Shown in pieces: positions 35,822 through 43,924 of a stretch of 64,000 nt of DNA. The notes below the pieces were generated by a model that worked only from the letters and a program-made list of their open reading frames with translations, searched no databases and was not told where the DNA came from. Within the stretch, counting starts at the first letter, position 1. Every line of letters begins with the position of its first letter. Source of the DNA: Murimonas intestini (lineage in GTDB: Bacteria; Bacillota; Clostridia; Lachnospirales; Lachnospiraceae). The position numbers were made by a program, and so were the translations under genes. The stretch is from the NCBI RefSeq assembly GCF_024622195.1, contig NZ_JANKBI010000013.1, forward strand, positions 1 to 64,000. Reading direction: 5' to 3'.

Positions 35822-36226
35822 ATGTTTGTATTTTTACTTATTTGTTCATTATTAGTTCCTCTTTCTATGATTGTATTAGGAAAACAATGGGGGAAGAAAC
35901 CTCCCGCAGATAGAAACGGAGTTTCAGGATACCGTACTGCCATGTCAAGGCTGAATCAGGATACATGGACTTATGCGCACAAATATTGGGGTAAAATGAT
36001 TTTTTTGATTGGAATCGTACTGGCTGTGACTTCATTTGCATTTGTTGTGTATATTAAAGACCGTTCAAATTTTGAGACATTGATAGTTTATCTGGTATTT
36101 ACACAAATAGGGATCATGGCGCTTACGATTATTCCAACAGAAATCAGACTGCATAAGGTTTTTACCAAAAAAGGGGATCGAAAAAATAAATGTCTTGGAG
36201 AGGATGAAAAACCTTGGATGAATTGA
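35822..36226 (+). CDS. SdpI family membrane protein
   Basis: 134 residues. Three hydrophobic segments (about 2-19, 57-77 and 88-108) enclose the family signature SGYRTAMSRLNQDTWTYAHK (about 35-54). In Bacillus, SdpI protects against the killing factor SdpC and also relays its presence to a repressor, SdpR. No toxin gene is seen here, and the regulator gene that overlaps the 3' end by 13 bases is GntR-like, not an SdpR homologue. An immunity or envelope-sensing role is an inference from the family. Confidence 0.8.
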   Translation: MFVFLLICSLLVPLSMIVLGKQWGKKPPADRNGVSGYRTAMSRLNQDTWTYAHKYWGKMIFLIGIVLAVTSFAFVVYIKDRSNFETLIVYLVFTQIGIMALTIIPTEIRLHKVFTKKGDRKNKCLGEDEKPWMN

Positions 36227-37662
36227 ATTTATATAATATAGCTTACAAACACCTGTTTAACTGTATTCATTTTGGCTTGTACCCTACCGGTTCAAGTCTT
36301 CCTACTATACCTGAGCTATGCAGAACCTTTAATGTCTCAAGCGCCACGATTCACAGCGCTCTAAGGCTCCTGCAGGAAGAAAATTATGTGTCCCTGAGCC
36401 AGGGACGGAGTGCAATCGTAACTTATGACATCAATGAGGAGGAGTGCCGGGAGAAATACAGGATCTACAGCTATGCCACTAAAGACGCTTTGCTGGACTT
36501 GTGCAATACAATGCTGCTGATTTGGCCGGAGGCCATGCTGCAGGGTCTGAAGCTGTGCAGTGATAAGGATCTGAAAAAGCTGGACGAGATCTTTGAGCGC
36601 ATGTCACCTTATAATGAGTATCCCTACTTCGAATTTTTCTTGCATATCCTGAAGTCCCTTGAAAACCCTCTGTTTCTCAACTTATATCAGAGTACAAATT
36701 TCTTTGGGCACTCCACGATCATGCATCTTGGGGATAATGCTTACATATATGGCTATATGACTTATTTAAAAAGGGAGGCCGCACAGATACTTTCTCTTCG
36801 CAGGGCATCTGATTATGTGCAGCTAAAGGATCTGCTGATCCGCCTTTACCAGAGACATATAGAAGGGGTACAGCGGTATCAGGATTCGCTGCTTCCGCCT
36901 GATCATCCAGTTGAACCTATCCCGTATGAATGGAATTATTTCTCGGAACGTCCTCTGGTCAATTTTAATCTGGCCATGAAACTGCTCCGGCAAATTTATT
37001 CTTCTTTTGGGAACCAGGAATATCTTCCATCATTTACTTCTCTGGCAAAACAGTATTCTGTGCCTTTAATAACGGTACGCCGCGCCATAAAAATCCTCAG
37101 CGACATTGGCATTGTAGAGACCATCCCCGGGAAAGGTACACGTGTGATGGTAGGTCTGGATAACCCGGCCCCGATCTCCAGCTTTACCACGCCCAATTTT
37201 AAAAAGGCTTTGCTGCAATATCTGCAGAGTGTACAGATAATTCTAGTAATTTGTAAAGATGTGGCCCTGTCTGTTTTTCCTGCGCTCGCCGATAGTTCCA
37301 TTCAAAGCGCCATATCCTGGCTGCAGAATATCCTTATTTCCAAGGATTACTACATGACATTCGGCATCTGTTTTGGCCTGCTGAACGAGAAAGCACAGTC
37401 GCCGGCCTTAAAACAGATACTGGGCGGGCTGATGTACTTTCAGTATCTGGGTTACCCCTTGAATGATATGAAGCCTTATGCTTTTAGATTTGATTCCCGC
37501 TCAACAACAGCCCTGTTAAAAAGCCTCCAGGAAAAAGATGCAGAACTGTTTGCAGCAGAGCTGCAGCACCTGGCTCTTGAGGTATTTAAGGCCGGAAAAG
37601 AAAAACTTACCGCCGGAGGAATCCATGAGGCGGAAACAATTGCGCTGCCTGTGATTCTATGA
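36214..37662 (+). CDS. Regulator with two GntR-type winged-helix domains
   Basis: 482 residues. The first winged helix is at the N terminus (about 3-70, with SLPTIPELCRTFNVSSATIH). The second is in the middle (about 250-315, with YLPSFTSLAKQYSVPLITVR and a wing IPGKGTRVMV). The two segments between and after (about 75-245 and 320-480) are helical and unlike the usual FCD, UTRA or aminotransferase effector domains. Two DNA-binding heads in one chain could bind tandem sites as a monomer or bridge two sites. The TTG start, overlapping the SdpI gene, has GGAGAGG ten bases upstream. Gene order suggests it controls its own cluster. Confidence 0.85.
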   Translation: MDELNLYNIAYKHLFNCIHFGLYPTGSSLPTIPELCRTFNVSSATIHSALRLLQEENYVSLSQGRSAIVTYDINEEECREKYRIYSYATKDALLDLCNTMLLIWPEAMLQGLKLCSDKDLKKLDEIFERMSPYNEYPYFEFFLHILKSLENPLFLNLYQSTNFFGHSTIMHLGDNAYIYGYMTYLKREAAQILSLRRASDYVQLKDLLIRLYQRHIEGVQRYQDSLLPPDHPVEPIPYEWNYFSERPLVNFNLAMKLLRQIYSSFGNQEYLPSFTSLAKQYSVPLITVRRAIKILSDIGIVETIPGKGTRVMVGLDNPAPISSFTTPNFKKALLQYLQSVQIILVICKDVALSVFPALADSSIQSAISWLQNILISKDYYMTFGICFGLLNEKAQSPALKQILGGLMYFQYLGYPLNDMKPYAFRFDSRSTTALLKSLQEKDAELFAAELQHLALEVFKAGKEKLTAGGIHEAETIALPVIL

Positions 37663-37671
37663 TCCTCTCTG

Positions 37672-37743
37672 GCTGGGAACAAAAGTGCGCTTTGCGCACC
37701 CCAGCAAGCCTGTATTTTGGACAGCGCAGCTTTTGTTCCCAGC
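37672..37743. repeat. Intergenic palindrome between convergent genes
   Basis: GCTGGGAACAAAAG (37672-37685) pairs with CTTTTGTTCCCAGC (37730-37743). Inside is a small hairpin GTGCGC-TTT-GCGCAC (37685-37699). There is no T run, so it is more REP-like than a classic terminator, but it could end both convergent transcripts. Confidence 0.55.
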
Positions 37744-37762
37744 GCGCAGCTTTTTCCTCTTC

Positions 37763-38869
37763 TTAAAAGAGCTCCTTCATCCTTCTGCAATAATATTGTA
37801 CATTTTCCCATTTAGCTTCAGGAGGGATCCTGTGGTCCGGGCATGGTATAAAACCGCCCATCTCTATCATCGGCCTGAGCCTCTCAATTTCTTTGTCGAT
37901 CTCTGCAGTGCCCAGGGCAAATATATTCTTATTCATCCCGCCTACGGCCCTGAGTCCTTTTCCGCAGCTTTCCCTCAAAGGTCCCAGTTCTCCCTTCCAG
38001 GTACCGTATTCCAGAGGAAACATGGTATTTACGCCATTCTCCAGCCAGATAGGCGCCAGGGAATCTATCACTCCGTCACAGTCCAGCGATACAATATCTA
38101 TACCGTGCTCATTGAGCAGCTCTGTAATCCTCTTATAATGGTGTGCCACCTTTTCTTCAAATACAGAAGGAACCACAAGTGGTCCGCTCTTAAAGCAGAT
38201 ATCCTCCCAGAAATGTCCGAAATCAAATTTAAGCCCCTTATCCAGAACTGCTTTTGCTATCTTATACTCCAATTCCCCCACTGTATCTATGATCTCATCA
38301 TAAAGCTCTTCATCATCCATATACAGAAAGCACACTGCCTCAAAGCCCATCCAGTCCCTGATCTGTCCGAAAAGGCTTCCGCAGTGAAGGCCTATGGGAT
38401 CACTGCCGTGGAGCTGTCTCATCTTCTCATAATTTTCAAAATCGATCCTTTCAGGATCAAACTTCAGACGCCATTTAAAGTCTTCCTCCCATGTCTTCCT
38501 GTCCTTAAGCACATGGTCAAACTCGATGGGGATAGATTCTACCCCTTCCTTTTTCAGTATAATGACGCCGTTGGCATTTAAATACTTATAACCATCACCG
38601 CAGTGTTCCACAATCTTCTCCTCAAATCCCGGATAAAGACCGTAAGCCGGCGTAAAACATGTATACCAGTTAAAATCAAAGCCCAGCTTTTCCCCTATGC
38701 TCCTGTCATATTTATTTCCGTCACTCCAGCCCTCACATTCTTCCTCTGTGATATGTCCTTCCCTGTACCACTTATCAAGTGTCTCTTCCCAGAATCCAAA
38801 ATGCACTACCGGCATCTTGTCATAAGGCTGATAATGTAAAATTGCTTTGACTCGTTCCGTATTATTCAT
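37763..38869 (-). CDS. Uroporphyrinogen decarboxylase (URO-D) family protein, probable methyltransferase
   Basis: 368 residues from the ATG at 38869, with AAGGAGG six bases upstream. The TIM-barrel URO-D fold is indicated by TERVKAILHYQPYDKMPVVH at the start, a central RDWMGFEAVCFLYMDDEELYDEII, and VSLDCDGVIDSLAPIWLENGVN. The ending GGFIPCPDHRIPPEA contains the Cys and His that could be zinc ligands, as in corrinoid-dependent methyltransferases (MtaA/MtbA types). A heme role is unlikely because no other heme genes are near. No corrinoid protein is encoded in the window. It is divergent from an AraC regulator. Confidence 0.8.
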   Translation of the reverse strand: MNNTERVKAILHYQPYDKMPVVHFGFWEETLDKWYREGHITEEECEGWSDGNKYDRSIGEKLGFDFNWYTCFTPAYGLYPGFEEKIVEHCGDGYKYLNANGVIILKKEGVESIPIEFDHVLKDRKTWEEDFKWRLKFDPERIDFENYEKMRQLHGSDPIGLHCGSLFGQIRDWMGFEAVCFLYMDDEELYDEIIDTVGELEYKIAKAVLDKGLKFDFGHFWEDICFKSGPLVVPSVFEEKVAHHYKRITELLNEHGIDIVSLDCDGVIDSLAPIWLENGVNTMFPLEYGTWKGELGPLRESCGKGLRAVGGMNKNIFALGTAEIDKEIERLRPMIEMGGFIPCPDHRIPPEAKWENVQYYCRRMKELF

Positions 38870-39040
38870 ATTTACCTCCTTGAGCGTATCCCGCTTGCCT
38901 TTCCCCATTTTATTGTATATACTTAATATTGCCGGATGAAATACCGGCTCCGCATATAAATATCATAACTCATATATACTGCTGTTTCATCCCAGAAAAG
39001 TGCCCAATAATAACAGAAAATTGCGGAGTATATGAATGAA

Positions 39041-39103
39041 CATTACTGTTCACTCCGTGACCAGTAACACGCTTTGCGCGACGGTGACGTGTGAATAGTA
39101 ACG
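39041..39103. repeat. Hairpin repeat with GTGAATAGTAAC ends
   Basis: CATTACTGTTCAC (39041-39053) is inverted relative to GTGAATAGTAACG (39091-39103). Between them lies CACGCTTTGCGCGACGGTGACG. A related half-site, GTGAATAGTAACAC, occurs at about 24389-24402, and the CGCAAAGCG core recalls the tail of the palindromic elements at 1-1532. It lies just before the AraC gene. Confidence 0.5.
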
Positions 39104-39118
39104 AATGAACACACTATT

Positions 39119-40060
39119 ATGCAGAAAGGAAGACCGGACAGCGGCTGCCTGCACGGTTATACCCATCATATGAAAGATTACCTGGAACGTAAATCCTGCA
39201 ACTGGAGTGAGGATTCCACCACTCTTATCAACACCTGTCCCCTGCACATCAGGCAGGCTTTTCTGTTTATTCAGGAGGCCGGCTGTTTTATGACTTATCC
39301 TCCTTACTTTACAGAACGAGAGAACCTTGATAACTTTCTGTGTATCTACACACTGTCGGGACGCGGAAGGCTTATTTACAGAGGACAGGAATATGTCCTG
39401 GAAAAAGGGGATTTTTTCTTCATAAATTGTATGGAACGCCACCTCTACCAGTGCGACGGCCAAAAGTGGGACTTCCTCTGGTTCCACTTTAAGGGTGCAA
39501 ACGCAGCGGGCTATTTTGAGGAAGCCACAAGAAGAAGTTTCCACGTTGTAAGATTTGAAGATACTGACGGGATAGAAGGCCGGATCCGGCAGATGTTCTC
39601 ACTCCTCCGTGAGAAAGAAGCATTTTCAGATGTCCTGATATCCAGGATCATTACAGATATACTGACAGAGGTTATCATAAGGAATACTGAGACAGGCACT
39701 ATACTCTCTCCCATGCCCCAGTTGATCCGTGACGTTATGAGGGCTATCGAAAAAAAATACAGGGATGAAATATCCCTGGATTTTCTTTCTGCATCATATA
39801 ATATTAGTAAATACCATCTGTCCCGGGAATTCAAAAAATACACCGGGCAGAATATCCATGAATACCAGATCTCCCTGCGCCTGAATTATGCAAAAGAGCT
39901 GCTGAGGCGTTCCGACGAGACCGTGGAAGAGATCGCTTATTCCTGCGGCATGAATAATGTAAGCCACTTTATAAGCCTGTTCAAATCCCGTGAGCATAAG
40001 ACTCCGCTTCAGTACAGGCGGGACTGGATGGGGGACCAGCAGCAGACAGGGCCGATTTAG
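39119..40060 (+). CDS. AraC family transcriptional regulator
   Basis: 313 residues. The N-terminal cupin-like domain (about 35-150) has YTLSGRGRLIYRGQEYVLEKGD and FFFINCMERHLY. The C-terminal pair of helix-turn-helices (about 215-310) has ISLDFLSASYNISKYHLSREF and VEEIAYSCGMNNVSHFISLF. No clear ribosome binding site precedes the ATG at 39119; an internal ATG at 39170 is an alternative and would shorten the N terminus by 17 residues. The ligand is unknown. It is divergent from the URO-D-family gene and probably controls it. It converges with the response regulator that follows (a 4-base overlap of stops). Confidence 0.9.
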   Translation: MQKGRPDSGCLHGYTHHMKDYLERKSCNWSEDSTTLINTCPLHIRQAFLFIQEAGCFMTYPPYFTERENLDNFLCIYTLSGRGRLIYRGQEYVLEKGDFFFINCMERHLYQCDGQKWDFLWFHFKGANAAGYFEEATRRSFHVVRFEDTDGIEGRIRQMFSLLREKEAFSDVLISRIITDILTEVIIRNTETGTILSPMPQLIRDVMRAIEKKYRDEISLDFLSASYNISKYHLSREFKKYTGQNIHEYQISLRLNYAKELLRRSDETVEEIAYSCGMNNVSHFISLFKSREHKTPLQYRRDWMGDQQQTGPI

Positions 40061-40746
40061 ATCTTAAACCTGTAACCTACCCCCCAGATCGTCTCAATAT
40101 ACTGGGGCTTTGCCGTATTCATTTCGATCTTTTCTCTTATTTTCTTGATATGCACGGTTACTGTCGCAATATCTCCTATAGATTCCATATCCCAGATCTT
40201 GCTGAACAGTTCCTCTTTTGTAAACACATGGTTGGGATTCTGGGCAAGGAATGTGAGCAGGTCAAATTCCTTTGTGGTAAATGTCTTCTCCTCACCGTTT
40301 ACCCAGACTCTTCTGGCCGTCTTGTCAATCTTCAGCCCTCTTATCTCTATCACATCATTTTCCTGGACATTGCTGCTCACCAGCCTGTCATATCTGGAAA
40401 GATGTGCTTTTACGCGGGCTACAAGCTCACTTGGGGAGAAGGGCTTTGTCATGTAGTCGTCCGCTCCCAGACCCAGGCCCCTGATCTTATCGATATCATC
40501 CTTCTTGGCTGATACCATGATAATCGGCGTGTTCTTGTGATTTCTGATCTCCTTGCAGATCTCAAAGCCATCCATCTCCGGCAGCATCAGATCCAGTATA
40601 AAGAGGTCAAAGTCTTCAGAAAGTGCTCTTTTTAATCCCACATCACCTCTGTTCTCAATCTCCACCTCGAAACCGCTGAGCTCCAGATAATCCTTCTCCA
40701 GGTCTGCAATGCTCTCTTCATCTTCAATAATAAGAATCTTACTCAT
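40057..40746 (-). CDS. OmpR/PhoB family response regulator
   Basis: 229 residues from the ATG at 40746, with AGGAGG nine bases upstream. The receiver has E9/D10-type acidic residues (IIEDEESI), phospho-acceptor D52 in LFILDLMLPEMDG and lysine in YMTKPF. The C-terminal winged helix has VWVNGEEKTFTTKEFDLLTF and VTVHIKKIREKIE. It overlaps the start of the cognate kinase gene's stop by 8 bases. The targets are not visible in the sequence. Confidence 0.93.
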   Translation of the reverse strand: MSKILIIEDEESIADLEKDYLELSGFEVEIENRGDVGLKRALSEDFDLFILDLMLPEMDGFEICKEIRNHKNTPIIMVSAKKDDIDKIRGLGLGADDYMTKPFSPSELVARVKAHLSRYDRLVSSNVQENDVIEIRGLKIDKTARRVWVNGEEKTFTTKEFDLLTFLAQNPNHVFTKEELFSKIWDMESIGDIATVTVHIKKIREKIEMNTAKPQYIETIWGVGYRFKI

Positions 40747-42232
40747 CAATAGGTACCTCCTGATATTTTCTAAGCACAAAATACATGATTGTTCCTGCGC
40801 CCAGTTTACTGCTTACCCAAATCTTACCTCCATGGTCCTCTATGATCTTCTTAACAATAGACAGCCCGATTCCGCTGCCGCCCTGAGAAGAATTCCTGGA
40901 GGCATCCGTGCGGTAAAAACGATCGAACACATTGGAAAGATCTTTCGTCGCAATTCCCTTTCCATTATCCTCGATCTCCACCTGAATGAAGTCGCCCACA
41001 TCCTTTACCCGGATATTGATATAGCCTTTCGGCTTATCCATATATTTTACAGAATTACTTATAATATTATTAATTACCCTCTTCAGCTGCTCTGCATCTG
41101 CAATTACTATTGTATCCGCATCTGCATAATTAAAATAGGATAACTCAATATTTTTAGATTCAAGATCCAGTCCCACTTCCTCTATACAGTCATCAAAGTA
41201 ATCCTTGATGTTGATTTTGTTAAATGTATACGGGATCCTGTTTGTATCTATCTTGGAGTAGAAGGTCAGCTCATTGATGAGCCTGTCCATGTCATTTGCC
41301 TTGTTGTAGATCGTCCTGATATACTTATCCATCTTCTCCGGGGTGTCTGCCACGCCGTCCATGATCCCTTCCACATATCCCTTTACAGCCGTGATCGGAG
41401 TCTTCAGGTCATGGGAAATATTGCTGATAAGCTCTTTATTCTCCCTGTCATACTGGACCTTTTCCTCAGCAGATTCCTTCAGCCGCCGCCTCATCTGCTC
41501 GAAGTCCCGGCACAGTCCGCTGATCTCATCATCTCCCTGGGCCTCCATGGTAAAGTCCAGATTTCCCTCTTTAATATTCTGGGTGGCCAGCTTCAGCTTC
41601 TTCAGGGGAGTGCTGATGCCATTATAGATCCACATAGTCAGAAATCCTGCTGTAAAGATCAGTATCACTATAATTGCAATGACCATATCCCTGACAAGGG
41701 ATTTAATCTGGGGAAGAGTTGCACTTACGCTGGTGATAATAAATACGCTTCCCTCTGACCCGTCCGTAAAATCCACATCCATCTGCTTTACAAATGCCTG
41801 TACGTCCTTGCCGATATACACGCCGCTGTCCGATATTTTATTATAATCGCCATAGGGCGGAAGCTCCTCAAACAGAGCGTCAATATTTTCCTCCTTGCCT
41901 GAATAATACATCTCCCCGCCGCGGCGCACGATCAGATAAGAGGCTTTGCCTGACAGCTTCTCATTGAGAGTGTCCAGATAAGAACGGTCCAGAAACATAT
42001 CCGGGTCACGCCCTGCCTGATCCTGCATCTCCTCAAATGATTTCTGTGTGAACTTGCTCACCATCTGGACAGAATTGGACAGGGTGTCATAGCTGGGATC
42101 CTTTATTCCATAAGTCTCTTCGATAGAATTCAGCTGGTATCTGCCAAACCCGAACAGCGCCAGGCTGGTCAGGAAAACAGGAACAAATATAATCACAAAA
42201 AAGGCTATAATAAGCCTTGTCTTTAACTTCAT
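40739..42232 (-). CDS. Membrane sensor histidine kinase (HAMP)
   Basis: 497 residues. Membrane helix 1 is at about 7-29, with an extracytoplasmic sensor domain (about 30-180), helix 2 (about 182-204) and HAMP (STPLKKLKLATQNIKEGNLD). The phospho-histidine is in LISNISHDLKTPITAVKGYV, and the ATPase motifs are NNIISNSVKYM, DNGKGI and GSGIGLSIV. It is transcribed with the response regulator that overlaps its end. A hairpin (42240-42282) buries its own ribosome binding site, which could set its translation. Confidence 0.93.
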   Translation of the reverse strand: MKLKTRLIIAFFVIIFVPVFLTSLALFGFGRYQLNSIEETYGIKDPSYDTLSNSVQMVSKFTQKSFEEMQDQAGRDPDMFLDRSYLDTLNEKLSGKASYLIVRRGGEMYYSGKEENIDALFEELPPYGDYNKISDSGVYIGKDVQAFVKQMDVDFTDGSEGSVFIITSVSATLPQIKSLVRDMVIAIIVILIFTAGFLTMWIYNGISTPLKKLKLATQNIKEGNLDFTMEAQGDDEISGLCRDFEQMRRRLKESAEEKVQYDRENKELISNISHDLKTPITAVKGYVEGIMDGVADTPEKMDKYIRTIYNKANDMDRLINELTFYSKIDTNRIPYTFNKINIKDYFDDCIEEVGLDLESKNIELSYFNYADADTIVIADAEQLKRVINNIISNSVKYMDKPKGYINIRVKDVGDFIQVEIEDNGKGIATKDLSNVFDRFYRTDASRNSSQGGSGIGLSIVKKIIEDHGGKIWVSSKLGAGTIMYFVLRKYQEVPIDE

Positions 42233-42282
42233 ATAAAAAACTCCTCTATTACTTTACTTTAATAAGTATAGCATAGAGGAGT
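42230..42282 (-). promoter_or_regulatory. Hairpin that sequesters the kinase ribosome binding site
   Basis: On the minus strand ACTCCTCTAT (42273-42282) is a perfect complement of ATAGAGGAGT (42240-42249), with a 23-base loop. The second arm contains the GAGGAG Shine-Dalgarno sequence, seven bases before the ATG at 42230-42232. A -10-like TATACT lies in the loop and a -35-like GTGAAA 17 bases upstream, so a transcript from that promoter might omit the blocking arm; other starts would include it. Confidence 0.5.
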
Positions 42283-42322
42283 CTGATTTTCACCTAAACA
42301 ATGTAGTTGATTTCTAAACTTT

Positions 42323-43510
42323 TTATAAATAAGCCTTTAATTCATCCACCTTGTCCAGCTTTTCCCAGGGCAGGTCCAGATCATTTCTTCCAAAATGCCC
42401 GTAAGCAGCTGTCTGCTTATAGATCGGACGGCGAAGCCCCAGCATCTTAATGATACCTGCCGGGCGCAGGTCGAAGTTTTCTCTGATAATATCTGTCAGC
42501 TTCTCATCTGAGAGCTTGCCTGTTCCAAATGTATCTACCATGACAGATGTTGGCTGAGCAACACCGATGGCATATGAGAGCTGGATCTCGCATTTTTCTG
42601 CAAGGCCTGCTGCCACCAGGTTCTTTGCCACATAACGTGCCGCATATGCCGCGCTTCTGTCAACCTTTGTGCAGTCCTTCCCTGAGAAAGCCCCGCCGCC
42701 GTGGCGCGCATAACCGCCGTATGTGTCCACAATGATCTTGCGCCCTGTCAATCCGCTGTCCCCATGGGGTCCGCCGATAACGAAACGGCCTGTGGGATTA
42801 ATGAAGAACTTTGTATTTCCGTCTACCATACCGGACGGCAGGATAACGTCAAATACGTGTTTTTTAATATCCTCATGGATCTGCTCCTGTGTCACTTCCG
42901 GATCATGCTGAGTGGAAAGTACTACTGCATCCAGCCTTACCGGCTTGCCTGCCTCATCATACTCTACGGTGACCTGGGTCTTTCCATCCGGTCTCAGATA
43001 GGGAAGTGTCCCATCCTTTCTCACCTTTGTGAGCTGAAGCGCCAGCTTATGTGCCAGTGAGATAGGGTACGGCATAAACTCCTCTGTCTCATCAGTGGCA
43101 TAGCCAAACATCATACCTTGGTCTCCTGCTCCTATGGCCTCGATCTCCTCATCAGTCATGGTGTTTTCCTTGGCTTCCAGAGCCTTATCCACACCCATGG
43201 CAATATCGCTTGACTGCTCATCGATAGCAGTGATAACGCCGCATGTATCTGCATCAAATCCATATTTTCCGCGTGTATATCCTATCTCCCTTACTGTATC
43301 GCGCACAAGCTTCTGAATATCCACATATGCCTGAGTGCTGATCTCTCCCATGACCATGACAAGACCTGTCGTGGTACATGTCTCACAAGCCACACGGCTC
43401 ATGGGATCCTGTTCCAGCAAAGCGTCTAAGATGGCATCAGAGATCTGATCGCACATTTTATCCGGATGTCCTTCTGTTACTGATTCTGAAGTAAATAATC
43501 TTCTATCCAT
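42323..43510 (-). CDS. metK: S-adenosylmethionine synthetase
   Basis: 395 residues, full length. It makes SAM from methionine and ATP. All signatures are present: the opening FTSESVTEGHPDKMCDQISD, the adenine loop GAGDQGMMFGYA, and the phosphate-binding GGGAFSGKDCTKVDRSAAY. Its leader holds a SAM-I riboswitch, so high SAM should stop its transcription. It supplies the cofactor used by methyltransferases such as the one at 4864-6015. GGAGG precedes the ATG. Confidence 0.97.
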   Translation of the reverse strand: MDRRLFTSESVTEGHPDKMCDQISDAILDALLEQDPMSRVACETCTTTGLVMVMGEISTQAYVDIQKLVRDTVREIGYTRGKYGFDADTCGVITAIDEQSSDIAMGVDKALEAKENTMTDEEIEAIGAGDQGMMFGYATDETEEFMPYPISLAHKLALQLTKVRKDGTLPYLRPDGKTQVTVEYDEAGKPVRLDAVVLSTQHDPEVTQEQIHEDIKKHVFDVILPSGMVDGNTKFFINPTGRFVIGGPHGDSGLTGRKIIVDTYGGYARHGGGAFSGKDCTKVDRSAAYAARYVAKNLVAAGLAEKCEIQLSYAIGVAQPTSVMVDTFGTGKLSDEKLTDIIRENFDLRPAGIIKMLGLRRPIYKQTAAYGHFGRNDLDLPWEKLDKVDELKAYL

Positions 43511-43593
43511 GATTTCCTCCTTAATGCTATACTATATTTTCCATATCCCTTTACCTTTTCTTCCATGCGCACAGCTGTGCATATCTACCGGAA

Positions 43594-43741
43594 ATAAAAA
43601 AGCCCGCTATAAGCGGACTCACCATCGACTAGATAAGTAAATCCTCTTATTGTTCGATTACTCGCTCAGGTTGGCACCTTCCTCTGACGGGGTTGCCGTG
43701 ACTTCACAGATCCTTTGTATCTCCATCACTCTGAATAAGAG
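43594..43741 (-). promoter_or_regulatory. SAM-I (S-box) riboswitch with terminator, controlling metK
   Basis: P1 pairs 43734-43741 with 43644-43651 (CTCTTATT / AATAAGAG). Between them the minus strand reads the conserved S-box core: GAGTGATGGAG, GTGAAGTCACGGCAACC, then GGAAGGTGCCAACCTGAGCGA. The expression platform is a terminator, AGTCCGCTTATAGCGGGCT followed by T6 (about 43594-43620). Upstream, TTGACG (43807-43812) and TATGTT (43784-43789) with a 17-base spacer are a possible promoter. Together these explain most of the 413-base gap before metK. Confidence 0.95.
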
Positions 43742-43862
43742 AAAATATAATATATTCTATTTTGTTTTATGTTCACGCTATATAACATACATGGTTTTAT
43801 AGCATTCGTCAAGAGGTTTTACGAAAATTATAAATCTTTTTATATTTCTTTATAAAAGATGA

Positions 43863-43883
43863 GGCGCTGCAAACCGCAGCGCC
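43863..43883 (-). terminator. Terminator after the MucBP-repeat protein gene
   Basis: GGCGCTGC / GCAGCGCC forms an 8-bp stem with a five-base loop, followed on the minus strand by CATCTTTTATAAAG. It lies 41 bases after the stop. Confidence 0.75.
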
Positions 43884-43924
43884 CCACCTGAATATTTACT
43901 TGATAAATCATTCCGTTTCTTGAA

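Noticed and set aside
37685..38581. 298-residue plus-strand open frame opposite the URO-D-family gene
   Set aside because: The minus-strand gene has strong family motifs and a ribosome binding site; this one has neither.
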